Shown here: one piece after another, positions 27,160-35,860 of the stretch
How the letters are laid out: every line of letters starts with the position of its first letter
How positions within the stretch are numbered: the first letter of the stretch is position 1
Assembly: GCF_001983175.1 (NCBI RefSeq)
Contig: NZ_MNPW01000005.1
Coordinates: forward strand, 1 to 64,000
Length of the DNA stretch: 64,000 nt
Origin: Pseudomonas cedrina subsp. cedrina
GTDB taxonomy: Bacteria > Pseudomonadota > Gammaproteobacteria > Pseudomonadales > Pseudomonadaceae
Direction of reading: 5' to 3'
Notes under the pieces: generated by a model
Told to the model about the DNA's origin: nothing
Databases searched by the model: none
The model's input: only the letters and a program-made list of their open reading frames with translations
Made by a program: the position numbers and the translations under genes

Positions 27160-27572
27160 GCCATCGCAAAATTTGGTTGTTGTGGGGGGCGATGGATGCG
27201 ATATATCTCATTTGGTACTCAATCAATAGTTTTTTTAATAATAGAATTCCGTATTTGAATGACTTGATAAGCGCTTCACAGGTTTTGCAGGAGCACAGTG
27301 CCGTGCAAGTGTATTTTTTTGTGTTCGCGTTAGTTTTACACGTATCACTATTCGCATCGTGTGCGATGTTTTTTCTTCAAAAAAATTCAGTCCGGTGGCT
27401 TGTCGTTTTTCAAACGCCTTTACGGCTTGTGCTCGTTATTCCATCCATTTCACTCCTGTTAATAGGCGCTCGAATCTTCCCGCATTACAGCGTGCTGCTA
27501 ATGGCTGGATTGATCGGCGCGTCGGAGATTCTAAAAGTCTGGAGCGTGTGGCGATGGAGCAGAAAATGCTGA
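27156..27572 (+). CDS. Small membrane protein, possible immunity partner
   Basis: A 138-residue protein with four predicted membrane helices (about residues 6-24, 48-75, 82-102 and 108-130) and short loops. It overlaps the upstream gene by four bases. Its low GC content matches that gene and differs from the flanks, so both probably arrived together. Four-helix membrane proteins often protect against lipid- or membrane-targeting effectors, but no family was recognised. Confidence 0.68.
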   Translation: MSHRKIWLLWGAMDAIYLIWYSINSFFNNRIPYLNDLISASQVLQEHSAVQVYFFVFALVLHVSLFASCAMFFLQKNSVRWLVVFQTPLRLVLVIPSISLLLIGARIFPHYSVLLMAGLIGASEILKVWSVWRWSRKC

Positions 27573-27634
27573 CGCTTTAAGCTTCGCCTGGATGGTCAGA
27601 CCGAGCAGCAAACCTGAAATCAATGCAGATCTAA

Positions 27635-27726
27635 ATGTGGGAGCGGGCTTGCTCGCGAATGCGGTGATTCAGTCAACGAATGCAGTGACTGACACACTGC
27701 ATTCGCGAGCAAGCCCGCTCCCACAC
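27635..27726. repeat. REPIN (inverted REP pair)
   Basis: GTGGGAGCGGGCTTGCTCGC and its reverse complement enclose a loop of about 48 bases. This core is the same subtype as the pair at 60348-60437 and differs from the pair at 14198-14288. It lies between the unknown cassette and the MarR operon. Confidence 0.93.
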
Positions 27727-27831
27727 TGGATTCTGTGGTGTTGCGGCTATCGCTGAAAATTCAGCACCTGCACTCAAATGCGCTTTACTTATCACACCTC
27801 CCACCACCGATCCGCTAAATTGTTTCAAAAC

Positions 27832-27879
27832 TTGACGCGTTTGCATCACTCCATCATATTGATAGTTAGCAAACTAACT
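27832..27879 (+). promoter_or_regulatory. Promoter and dyad operator of the MarR efflux operon
   Basis: TTGACG (27832-27837), a 17-base spacer and CATATT (27855-27860) form a good sigma-70 promoter. The dyad AGTTAG-CAAA-CTAACT (27864-27879) covers the expected transcription start. A MarR dimer bound there would block initiation, so the operon is probably self-repressed and induced by an aromatic ligand. The start codon of the regulator lies only 17 bases further. Confidence 0.72.
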
Positions 27880-27895
27880 GTATGCGAACGATCCA

Positions 27896-28333
27896 GTGCC
27901 TCATTCTCTCGAACAACTCCAGATGAACCTCAGCAGCAGCATGGTGGTAGGCGCCCGTAACTGGCGCAAAATCTGCCAGAGCACGCTGGTGAGCTATGGC
28001 ATCTCCGAAGCCTGCGCCGTGCCGTTGCTGATGATCGGCCGCTTGGGCGACGGTGTGCACCAAGTAAAAGTCGCCCAGGCCTCGGGCATGGAAAGCCCGT
28101 CGCTGGTGCGCCTGCTCGACCGGCTGTGTACCGACGGCTACGTGTGCCGCACCGAAGACATCCATGATCGCCGCGCCAAGTCATTGAGCCTTACCGAGCG
28201 TGGCCGCGAACTGGTACGCGCGGTGGAAGTGCAACTGGTGCGCCTGCGCAAGGACGTCCTGGTGAATATCGCGCCCGACGATCTGGAGGCCGCGCTGCGT
28301 GTGTTGCGCGCTTTCGAGGCGGCGACGCCGTGA
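27896..28333 (+). CDS. MarR-family repressor
   Basis: A 145-residue winged-helix regulator. The recognition region reads GVHQVKVAQASGMESPSLVRLLDRL, here split between helix and wing, followed by the wing motif HDRRAKSLSLTERG, which is the MarR signature DxRxxxxxLTxxG. The likely start is GTG 27896; ATG 27923 is an alternative. Its stop overlaps the FusC start (GTGA). It likely represses this efflux operon through the dyad at 27864-27879. Confidence 0.9.
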   Translation: MPHSLEQLQMNLSSSMVVGARNWRKICQSTLVSYGISEACAVPLLMIGRLGDGVHQVKVAQASGMESPSLVRLLDRLCTDGYVCRTEDIHDRRAKSLSLTERGRELVRAVEVQLVRLRKDVLVNIAPDDLEAALRVLRAFEAATP

Positions 28334-30408
28334 AGGGTTTCTTCACCGGCATGCCGCCTGCCAAAGACTGGTTCTACGGGGTTCGTACCTTCGCCGCGTC
28401 GATGATCGCCTTGTACATCGCCATGCTCATGCAAATGCCGCGTCCGTACTGGGCGATGGCCACGGTGTATATCGTGTCGAGCCCGTTTGTCGGCCCTACC
28501 AGTTCCAAAGCGCTGTACCGCGCCATCGGCACCTTCATGGGCGCGGCGGCGGCGGTGATTTTCGTGCCGATGTTTGTGCAGTCGCCGTACCTGTTGGTGG
28601 TGGTGATTGCGCTGTGGACGGGCACGCTGTTGTTTCTGTCGATGCACCTGCGTACCGCCAACAATTACGCCCTGATGCTCGCTGGCTATACCTTGCCGCT
28701 GATCGCCCTGCCGGTGGTGGATAACCCGCTGGCGGTGTGGGACGTGGCCGAGGCGCGCACCGAAGAGATCTTCCTCGGCATCGCCGTGGCGGCGGTGGTG
28801 GGCGCGATGTTCTGGCCGCGCCGGCTGATGCCGGTGTTCGACGGCTCGGTGGCCAAGTGGTTTGCCGACGCGAAGGTCTACAGCCGGCGCTTCCTCACGC
28901 GCACGGTTGAGCCTGAAGAAATCAGCACCCTGCGCGGCGGCATGGTCGCCACCTTCAACACCCTCGAATTGATGATCGGCCAGTTGCCCCACGAAGGCGC
29001 CCGGCCGCAGACGGTGCGTAATACCAAGGAGTTGCGTGGGCGGATGATTCACCTGCTGCCGGTGATCGACGCCCTGGACGACGCGATCTACGCCATCGAA
29101 CACCGTGCACCGGAGTTTCTCGATCAGTTCACGCCGCTGCTGGGAGCCGCCAGTGCCTGGCTGGAAAGCACTACAGAAAACGCCCCCGTCGAACGCTGGC
29201 GCGTGCTGCGCGACAAGATCGACGCCGCCCAACCCCAGGGCGAAGCGCTGGATGACCGCCACACGCTGCTCTTCTCCAACGCCCTTTACCGGTTGGCTGA
29301 ATGGATCGACCTGTGGCAGGACTGCCGTAGCCTGCAAGCTGCCATCCAGTGCGAAAGCCAGGACACCTGGCGCGCCGTCTATCGCCACTGGCGCCTGGGC
29401 CGGCTCACGCCGTTCCTCGACCGTGGGCTGATGTTCTACTCGGCGTTTTCCACCGTCACTGCGATCATCGTCGCCTCGGTGCTGTGGATTTTGCTCGGCT
29501 GGACCGACGGCGGCAGCGCGGTGATCCTGGCCGCCGTCGCCTGCAGTTTTTTCGCCTCGATGGACGACCCGGCGCCGCAGATCTACCGGTTCTTTTTCTG
29601 GACGGCCATGTCGGTGCTGTTCGCCAGCCTCTATCTGTTCCTGGTACTGCCCAACCTGCACGATTTCCCGATGCTGGTGCTGGCGTTTGCCGTGCCGTTT
29701 ATCTGCATCGGCACGCTCACCGTGCAGCCGCGCTTTTACCTGGGCATGTTGCTGACGCTGGTGAACACCTCGTCATTTATCAGCATCCAGGGCGCCTATG
29801 ACGCCGACTTCCTCAACTTCGCCAACGTCAACCTGGCCGGTCCCGTGGGCCTGCTGTTTGCCTTTGTGTGGACGCTGATCGCGCGGCCCTTCGGTGCCGA
29901 GCTGGCGGCCAAGCGCCTGACCCGTTTCAGCTGGCGCGACATCGTCAGCCTCACCGAGCCGGCGACCCTCGCCGAACACCGGCACATGGCCGCGCAAATG
30001 CTCGACCGCCTGATGCAGCACCTGCCGCGCCTGGCGCTGATCAACCAGGACACCGGCACCGCCCTGCGCGATTTGCGCGTGGCGCTGAACCTGCTTGACC
30101 TGTTGGCCTATTCGCCGCGCGTGCTCGGTGTGCCACGGGTGCTGCTCAACCAAGTGGTGGAAGGCGTGGGCGGCTATTTCAAGGCCTGCCTCAAGGCCGG
30201 TGAACGCCTGCCGGCGCCCAGCGGTCTGCTGATGACGCTGGACCGCACGCGTCGCGCCCTCAACGGGCAAGGCCTGCAAGACGAAGACGACACCCGCCTG
30301 CACTTACTGCACGCGCTGGCCGGTTTGCGCCTGGCGCTGTTGCCGGGCGTGGAATTCATTGGCGGCGCCGAGCTGCAAGCGCCGCTGCCTGATGGAGCGC
30401 CTTTATGA
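28330..30408 (+). CDS. Fusaric acid resistance/AaeB-like efflux protein (FUSC family)
   Basis: A 692-residue inner-membrane protein with two hydrophobic blocks of about five helices each (near residues 15-165 and 365-520) separated by soluble regions, the typical FUSC layout. The early PRPYWAMATVYIVSSPFVG is a family signature. AaeB/FusC proteins export aromatic carboxylic acids such as p-hydroxybenzoate or fusaric acid, together with a DUF1656 protein and an HlyD adaptor, all present here. Translation starts at GTG overlapping the repressor stop. Confidence 0.92.
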   Translation: MKGFFTGMPPAKDWFYGVRTFAASMIALYIAMLMQMPRPYWAMATVYIVSSPFVGPTSSKALYRAIGTFMGAAAAVIFVPMFVQSPYLLVVVIALWTGTLLFLSMHLRTANNYALMLAGYTLPLIALPVVDNPLAVWDVAEARTEEIFLGIAVAAVVGAMFWPRRLMPVFDGSVAKWFADAKVYSRRFLTRTVEPEEISTLRGGMVATFNTLELMIGQLPHEGARPQTVRNTKELRGRMIHLLPVIDALDDAIYAIEHRAPEFLDQFTPLLGAASAWLESTTENAPVERWRVLRDKIDAAQPQGEALDDRHTLLFSNALYRLAEWIDLWQDCRSLQAAIQCESQDTWRAVYRHWRLGRLTPFLDRGLMFYSAFSTVTAIIVASVLWILLGWTDGGSAVILAAVACSFFASMDDPAPQIYRFFFWTAMSVLFASLYLFLVLPNLHDFPMLVLAFAVPFICIGTLTVQPRFYLGMLLTLVNTSSFISIQGAYDADFLNFANVNLAGPVGLLFAFVWTLIARPFGAELAAKRLTRFSWRDIVSLTEPATLAEHRHMAAQMLDRLMQHLPRLALINQDTGTALRDLRVALNLLDLLAYSPRVLGVPRVLLNQVVEGVGGYFKACLKAGERLPAPSGLLMTLDRTRRALNGQGLQDEDDTRLHLLHALAGLRLALLPGVEFIGGAELQAPLPDGAPL

Positions 30409-30614
30409 TCGGTGATCTGGATATCAGTGGGGTGTTCCTGCCCACGCTGCTGGTGCTGATGGGCATTACGTACGTGTTGTTCCTGGTGGTGCACGGGCTG
30501 TTGACCCGCGTCCACTTCTATCGCCTGGTCTGGCACCGGGCATTGTTCAATGTGGGGCTATACGCGCTGTTGCTGGGCGCGGTGGACTCACTCAGTCGAT
30601 ACCTGATGACATGA
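30405..30614 (+). CDS. DUF1656 (AaeX-like) small membrane protein
   Basis: A 69-residue protein with two membrane helices. The start IGDLDISGVFLPTLLVLMG and the HRALFNVGLYALLLG stretch match DUF1656. It lies between the FUSC pump and the HlyD adaptor with ATGA overlaps on both sides, exactly as aaeX does in aaeXAB operons. Its role in the pump is not known. Confidence 0.92.
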   Translation: MIGDLDISGVFLPTLLVLMGITYVLFLVVHGLLTRVHFYRLVWHRALFNVGLYALLLGAVDSLSRYLMT

Positions 30615-31501
30615 AAAAACCTTTTTTGACCATCGGCCGTGTGGTCCTCACGCTATTGATCGTGACGTTTGCGGTCGTCGTTGTGTGGCGCATGGTCATG
30701 TACTACATGTTCGCGCCCTGGACCCGTGACGGCCACATCCGCGCCGACATCGTGCAGATCGCCCCGGACGTGTCCGGGCTGATCCAGCGCGTCGACGTGC
30801 GCGACAACCAGTTGGTGACCAAAGGCCAGGTGCTGTTCGCCGTCGACCAGGACCGTTTCAAGCTGGCCCTGCGCCAGGCCCAGGCCGCCGTCGCCGACCG
30901 CCAGGAAACCCTGGCCCAGGCCCAGCGCGAGTACAAGCGTAACCTTGGCCTGGGCAACCTGGTGCCCAGCGAGCAGTTGGAAGAAAGCCAGTCGCGCGTC
31001 GCCCGTGCCCAATCGGCCCTGGCCGAGGCCCAGGTAACGGTGGATTCGGCCCAGCTCAACCTCGACCGCTCGGTAATCCGCAGCCCCGTCGACGGCTACG
31101 TCAACGACCGGGCGCCGCGCACCCAGGAATTCGTCACCGCCGGGCGTCCGGTGTTGTCGGTGGTGGACAGCAACTCGTTCCATATCGACGGCTACTTCGA
31201 AGAGACCAAGCTCGACGGCATCCATGTCGGCATGGACGTGGACATCCGCGTGATCGGCGACAACGCCCGCCTGCGCGGCCATGTGCAGAGCATCGTCGCC
31301 GGTATCGAAGACCGCGACCGCAGCAGCGGCTCCAACCTGTTGCCCAACGTCAACCCGGCGTTCAGCTGGGTGCGCCTGGCCCAGCGGATTCCGGTGCGCA
31401 TCGCGTTTGACGAGGTGCCGCCGGACTTCCGCATGATCGCCGGGCGAACCGCGACCGTCTCGATCATTGGCGATAAGGTTAAAGACGGAGGCACGCCATG
31501 A
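30611..31501 (+). CDS. HlyD/AaeA-like membrane fusion protein
   Basis: A 296-residue adaptor with one N-terminal membrane helix, a short coiled-coil hairpin and lipoyl halves (APDVSGLIQRVDVRDNQLV and RSPVDGYVNDRAPRTQEFV). The TRDGHIRADIVQIAP start of the mature part is typical of the AaeA branch. Coupled by ATGA to both neighbours. It links the FUSC pump to the NodT channel. Confidence 0.93.
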   Translation: MKKPFLTIGRVVLTLLIVTFAVVVVWRMVMYYMFAPWTRDGHIRADIVQIAPDVSGLIQRVDVRDNQLVTKGQVLFAVDQDRFKLALRQAQAAVADRQETLAQAQREYKRNLGLGNLVPSEQLEESQSRVARAQSALAEAQVTVDSAQLNLDRSVIRSPVDGYVNDRAPRTQEFVTAGRPVLSVVDSNSFHIDGYFEETKLDGIHVGMDVDIRVIGDNARLRGHVQSIVAGIEDRDRSSGSNLLPNVNPAFSWVRLAQRIPVRIAFDEVPPDFRMIAGRTATVSIIGDKVKDGGTP

Positions 31502-32940
31502 AGCAGCTGCTGGCAAGCGCCGCGCTGGGTTTGCTGCTGACGGCCTGCCAAGCGGTGGGCCCGGACTACCAATTGCCGGACAAGGCCGCCATCAACCGGA
31601 GTGACCTGCAAGGAGAGTTGGCAGGCAAGGGCGGCAATGTAGTGTCGGCGCCGGTGCCGGTGGACTGGTGGAAACTGTACAAGGACCCGCGCCTGGATGA
31701 GCTGGTGCGCCAGGCCATGGCGTCCAACACCGACCTGCGCGTGGCCGCCGCCAACCTGCAGCGGGCGCGCTTTCAGACCCAGCAAGCGCAATCGGCGGGT
31801 GGCTGGAGCGCCGGCGCCAAGGCAGAAGCCCAGCGCCTGCAGGAGTCCGGCGAAGCGTTTTTGCTGGCTGACAAAGTCCCGGTGGATAACATCGGCAGCG
31901 TTGGTATCACCACGTCGTATCAATTCGACCTGTTCGGCACCTTGCAACGCGGCATCGAAAGCGCCCAGGCCAGCGCCGATGCCGCGCAGGCCGCCGCCGA
32001 TATCGCGCGCATCACGTTGGTGGCGGACGTTGTGCGGTCCTACACCCAAGTGTGCGCGGCGAACGAAGAGCTGGCGATCGCTAACCAATCCCTTGAGCTG
32101 CAAGCCCAGAGCACGAAACTGACCCAGCGCCTGCGGGACGCCGGGCGCGGCGATGAAACCCAGGTGACGCGCTCGCAAACCCAATACAAATCCCTGCGCG
32201 CCGACATGCCGCGCTACCAGGCGTTGCGCCAGGCCGGGCTGTTTCGCCTGTCGATGCTGCTGGCCAAGCCGGTGGACCAATTGCCAGCGGGCACCAACAC
32301 CTGCGCCGAACTGCCCCACATCGCCCAGCTGCTGCCGGTAGGTGACGGCGCGACGCTGCTCAAGCGCCGCCCGGATGTGCGCCAGGCCGAACGCCAACTC
32401 GCCGCGGCCACCGCGCGCATCGGCGTGGCCACCGGCGCGCTTTACCCGGACATCAGCATCGGCGCCACGGTGGGCACCGTGGGTCTGCTCGACAACCTTG
32501 GCCAACCGGCGACCAACCGCTGGGGTTTTGGCCCGATGATCAGCTGGACGGTGCCGACCAATGGCGCCCGGGCGCGCATCCACGAAGCCGAGGCCGCGAC
32601 CCAGGGCGCCCTGGCGCACTTTGACGGCGTGGTGCTCAACGCCATCCGTGAAACCCAGACGGGCCTTGCGCAATACACCGCGCAACTGCAACGTCGCGAC
32701 GCCCTCAGCGACGCAGGCGAGTCGGCCAAGGAAGCGGCGGCCCAGACCCATCGCTTCTTCCAGGCCGGCCGCGCATCGTTCCTGGCCGACCTGCAAGCCA
32801 CCCGCACCTACACCGATGTGCGCGCGCAACTGGCAGCGGCCAACACCCAGGTTGCCATGAGCCAGATCGATCTGTTCCTGGCCCTGGGCGGCGGTTGGGA
32901 AAGCGGACGAACGCAAGCCTCACAGCCCGGCAAACCCTGA
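31498..32940 (+). CDS. NodT-family outer membrane efflux lipoprotein
   Basis: A 480-residue TolC-like channel with lipobox LLTAC (Cys near residue 17) and the mature start QAVGPDYQLP. Two OEP repeats are visible; RRPDVRQAERQLAAATARIG is the second-repeat signature. It ends the five-gene efflux operon, overlapping the adaptor by four bases. It is the second NodT gene in the window and is clearly distinct from the one at 17015-18490. Confidence 0.93.
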   Translation: MKQLLASAALGLLLTACQAVGPDYQLPDKAAINRSDLQGELAGKGGNVVSAPVPVDWWKLYKDPRLDELVRQAMASNTDLRVAAANLQRARFQTQQAQSAGGWSAGAKAEAQRLQESGEAFLLADKVPVDNIGSVGITTSYQFDLFGTLQRGIESAQASADAAQAAADIARITLVADVVRSYTQVCAANEELAIANQSLELQAQSTKLTQRLRDAGRGDETQVTRSQTQYKSLRADMPRYQALRQAGLFRLSMLLAKPVDQLPAGTNTCAELPHIAQLLPVGDGATLLKRRPDVRQAERQLAAATARIGVATGALYPDISIGATVGTVGLLDNLGQPATNRWGFGPMISWTVPTNGARARIHEAEAATQGALAHFDGVVLNAIRETQTGLAQYTAQLQRRDALSDAGESAKEAAAQTHRFFQAGRASFLADLQATRTYTDVRAQLAAANTQVAMSQIDLFLALGGGWESGRTQASQPGKP

Positions 32941-33032
32941 GCAGGTAGCTATGCTTTGACAGGTGGATCGCCTTGGTTTTATCAATGGCGGCCATCTGAC
33001 ACTGCTCGCGTTTGCTCATGGGGATTCCAATA

Positions 33033-33665
33033 ATGAAAAACCCTTATGCTCCCGCTTTCTGGTGCGTGCTGTTCGCACTGGTGCTGTTATCGGCCGCGTA
33101 TTTCTATGGCGTCATGCTTGCCCACCAACTCGACAAGGCCATGGTGTTTCTCGACAGCGCCTGCCTGGTCATCGGCACCCTGTCCATCGGCGTGGTGGCC
33201 TGGGCCTCCTACCAGAACCAACGGGTCAAGAAAAAGCTCCTCGAGCAAGGCAAGACCCGTGTGGTGATCTGGGACACCAAGGTCGCGCTGCGCCGGGTCG
33301 AAACCGTGTTCGACCGCTATTTCTGGGGCAGCTATTGGCAGCCGGGGCGGACCTTCCAGGAAGTCATGGGTGACCTCACCGGCACGCCGCTGGAAAAAAG
33401 CCTCGAAGTCCTGAAAAAACAGTGCGTGGCCCTCGACCGGCAAGTTGCCGAAGGTAGGCACTGGCTGAATAACGCGCGGGAATTGTCCGACGTTGCAACG
33501 CAAATGGCCCGCGAGCGCTACCAGCTGGACTTCTGCGACCCCAAGTCCGACACCCCCGCAAACGCCGTGATACACCGCGAGTTCGAGGTGCTGGTATACA
33601 CCTGGACGGCGCGCCTGAAGAGCTTCGACCACCAGCTCGATGAAATTGAGCTGGAGTACTCCTGA
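33033..33665 (+). CDS. Hypothetical membrane protein
   Basis: A 210-residue protein with two N-terminal membrane helices (about residues 8-28 and 42-60) and a soluble, charged, probably helical cytoplasmic domain. ATG 33033 with GGGGA upstream was preferred to an in-frame start at 33012. No family was recognised. It is monocistronic, between the efflux operon and the YdgA-like gene. Confidence 0.75.
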   Translation: MKNPYAPAFWCVLFALVLLSAAYFYGVMLAHQLDKAMVFLDSACLVIGTLSIGVVAWASYQNQRVKKKLLEQGKTRVVIWDTKVALRRVETVFDRYFWGSYWQPGRTFQEVMGDLTGTPLEKSLEVLKKQCVALDRQVAEGRHWLNNARELSDVATQMARERYQLDFCDPKSDTPANAVIHREFEVLVYTWTARLKSFDHQLDEIELEYS

Positions 33666-33811
33666 ACTCCTGCTGAATCGATCCCTCTGAAAAGCTGGGC
33701 CGTTCGCGCCCGCCAGTGCTAATCTTCCCCCGTTTTCGGCGGGCTTGAGCCAACCCCCTCAGGGTTCAAGGAAGACAGCCCACTTCTCACAGGATTTGAT
33801 CAGGTCACTTC

Positions 33812-35308
33812 ATGAATAAGCCAGCCGTTGTTCTTTTGGGTTTCGTTGTCGCCGTGGGCGTCGTCAGTGCAGGCGGTGCCTGGTATACCGGCAAGCAGTT
33901 GGAGCCGGTGCTGCAGACGGCCGTGCAGGACGCCAACAAGGAACTGCAACGTTCCATGGCCGGCGTCGACGGCACCGTTGCCCTGGAGCTGGTGTCCCTG
34001 GACCGTGGCCTGTTCAGCAGCACCGCGCACTATCGCCTCACGGGCCAGGGCTCGTTTTTCGGCGAGCAGAACCCGAACCCCGAGCTGTTGATCGTCGACC
34101 ACATCGAACACGGCCCACTGCCATTCTCGCGCCTGGTCTCGCTCAAATGGCTACCGGTCATGGCCACCAGTCACTATGAACTGGAAAAGAACGCCACCAC
34201 CGAGAAATGGTTCGCCGCCGCCAAAGACAAATCGCCGCTCAAAGGCGTGGCCAATATCGGCTACAGCCGTTCGGTGAGTGGCAATCTCGAATTGCTGCCC
34301 CTGGACTTCAAGGACCCGACGTCCTCGGTGAGCTTCTCCGGCCTGAACCTGGATTTTGACAGCACCGCCGAAGGCAAGAAGGTCAAGGTTGATGGCTACA
34401 TCAATAGCCTCAAGCTGGCGGTGGTTGACGCCAATGGCGCGCCGTTCGAAGCCGAGTTCGCCGGCCTGACCGTGGCCAGCAACCTGGAGAAATCCACCTT
34501 TGGCTTCTATACCGGCCAGAACACCATCGAACTGACCGATACCAAGCTCACCTTCGGCCCGCAGAAAGCCGTACTGACCCTCAAGGGCTTCGAGCAGAAA
34601 GACAGCAGCGAAGTCAACGACAACATCATGGCCGGCCGCGTCGACTACAAGATCGACGAGATCGGTTACCAGGGCAAACCCGTCGGCTCCGCCGCCATGG
34701 CCCTGAGCCTGAAGAACATCGATGTGCCATCGAGCCTGCTGCTGACCAAGCTGTATCAGGACAAGATGCAGCCTGTGCAAGCCGCCGCCGCCGCGGGCCA
34801 GCCAGTGCCGGAGTTGCAACTGACCGAGGCCGAGCAAGCCCTGGCCGAAGCCAACGTCAACCAGTTGCTGGCCGCCAAGCCGCACCTGGCGCTGGAAAAC
34901 CTGTCGCTGAAAACCACCCACGGTGAGAGCAAATTCAACCTGGTGCTGGACCTGGCCAAGCCGGCCTCCATGGAACTGCCACCGGTTGAACTGGGCAAGC
35001 AAATCGTTGCGCTGCTGGACGCCAACCTGACCCTGTCCAAGCCGATGATCGCCGACGTTGCCGCCCTGCAGGCGCAGGTGGGCGGTGTGACCGACCCTAA
35101 AGCCATCGAGCAGCAATCCCAGATGGCCAGCGAAATGGTCAGCGGCATGGCCGTTGGCACGCAACTGGCGACCCTGGTGGGCAGCGACGTGGTGTCCAAG
35201 CTGCATTACGCCAACAATGAAGTGACCTTCAACGGCCAGAAGATGACCGTCGAGCAGTTCATTGGCTTCGTGATGTCCAAGGTCGGCTCGGTGAGCGGCG
35301 CTCAATAA
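33812..35308 (+). CDS. YdgA-like (DUF945) envelope protein
   Basis: A 498-residue protein with an uncleaved-looking N-terminal signal anchor (VVLLGFVVAVGVVSAGGAWYTG, here residues 5-24). The start KQLEPVLQ and the repeated beta-rich SVSFSGLNLDFD-type units match DUF945/YdgA. Such proteins sit in the inner membrane facing the periplasm and their function is not established. It is followed by a strong GC hairpin. Confidence 0.87.
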   Translation: MNKPAVVLLGFVVAVGVVSAGGAWYTGKQLEPVLQTAVQDANKELQRSMAGVDGTVALELVSLDRGLFSSTAHYRLTGQGSFFGEQNPNPELLIVDHIEHGPLPFSRLVSLKWLPVMATSHYELEKNATTEKWFAAAKDKSPLKGVANIGYSRSVSGNLELLPLDFKDPTSSVSFSGLNLDFDSTAEGKKVKVDGYINSLKLAVVDANGAPFEAEFAGLTVASNLEKSTFGFYTGQNTIELTDTKLTFGPQKAVLTLKGFEQKDSSEVNDNIMAGRVDYKIDEIGYQGKPVGSAAMALSLKNIDVPSSLLLTKLYQDKMQPVQAAAAAGQPVPELQLTEAEQALAEANVNQLLAAKPHLALENLSLKTTHGESKFNLVLDLAKPASMELPPVELGKQIVALLDANLTLSKPMIADVAALQAQVGGVTDPKAIEQQSQMASEMVSGMAVGTQLATLVGSDVVSKLHYANNEVTFNGQKMTVEQFIGFVMSKVGSVSGAQ

Positions 35309-35313
35309 GCCCT

Positions 35314-35336
35314 CGGGGCCGCGCAAAGCGGCCCGA
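35314..35336 (+). terminator. GC-rich hairpin after the YdgA-like gene
   Basis: GGGCCGC-GCAAA-GCGGCCC is a perfect 7-bp stem with a five-base loop, six bases after the stop codon. A weak tail GATTGAAA follows rather than a T tract, so termination efficiency is uncertain. Confidence 0.6.
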
Positions 35337-35353
35337 TTGAAATGCAATCAAAC

Positions 35354-35662
35354 TGTGGGAGCTGGCTTGCCTGCGATAGCCATAGCTATCTACACAATTT
35401 TTAAAGGCTGAAAAATCTCCCTGTAGTGAGCGGGCTTGTCCCGCGCTGGGCTGCGAAGCGGCCCCAAACCAGACGAATTGGGTTTGCCTGAAACTGCGCA
35501 TTGTCTTTATTGGGGCGGCTTCGCCACCCAGCGCGGGCGGTGCGACGATTCGACAAGCCCGCTCACTACAAAGATGTGTAGATACCCATGCTGTGTAGCG
35601 GTGGTTCAGCAACAGAGATGCCGGCTGACCTGACGCCATCGCAGGCAAGCCAGCTCCCACAC
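35354..35662. repeat. REPIN split by a second, different REPIN-like pair
   Basis: The outer pair is GTGGGAGCTGGCTTGCCTGC (from 35355) and its reverse complement (35634-35662). Inside lies another pair: TAGTGAGCGGGCTTGTC (from 35424) and GACAAGCCCGCTCACTA (ending near 35569), each extended by GCGCTGGG/CCCAGCGC and GCGGCC-type arms. ATCTACACA (35388-35396) and TGTGTAGAT (35575-35583) flank the inner pair. The outer loop is therefore about 250 bases instead of the usual 40-50, which suggests an insertion of one element into another. Confidence 0.85.
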
Positions 35663-35710
35663 TGGTTTTTGTGCCCTTGCACGCATTGCAGTGCAACCTT
35701 GAGCAATTCT

Positions 35711-35722
35711 GAACAATTGTTC
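35711..35722. promoter_or_regulatory. 12-bp palindrome upstream of pgaA
   Basis: GAACAATTGTTC is a perfect palindrome, flanked by TTCT and TGAA so that TTCTGAA occurs twice. It lies about 140 bases before pgaA in the likely promoter region and is a candidate operator. The regulator is unknown. Confidence 0.4.
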
Positions 35723-35762
35723 TGAATCTCCCTCCCCCTTTCTCCGCTAAGGGATAGTTCCC

Positions 35763-35857
35763 CCAGGAAAGCTAGGTCGGGTCACGAGACGCCGACACCC
35801 TGATGCGCACCGCTCAGGCTCACCCATCGTTACAGCTTTCCTTGTAAGGAAGCCGAC
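35763..35857 (+). promoter_or_regulatory. Structured leader of pgaABCD with two competing hairpins
   Basis: AGGAAAGCT (35765-35773) can pair with AGCTTTCCT (35834-35842), with an inner GTCGG/CCGAC stem (35776-35780 / 35792-35796). The same AGCTTTCCT can instead pair with AGGAAGC (35847-35853), which is the pgaA ribosome site. The two pairings exclude each other. Two GGA motifs (AGGAAAG and AAGGAAG) also fit RsmA/CsrA contact sites; CsrA is known to repress pgaA translation in E. coli through its leader. No match to a known riboswitch class was seen. Confidence 0.55.
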
Positions 35858-35860
35858 GAT

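Noticed and set aside
35763..35860. Cyclic di-GMP riboswitch in the pgaA leader
   Set aside because: The conserved loop and receptor sequences of class I and II switches are not seen. The leader was kept only as an unclassified structure.
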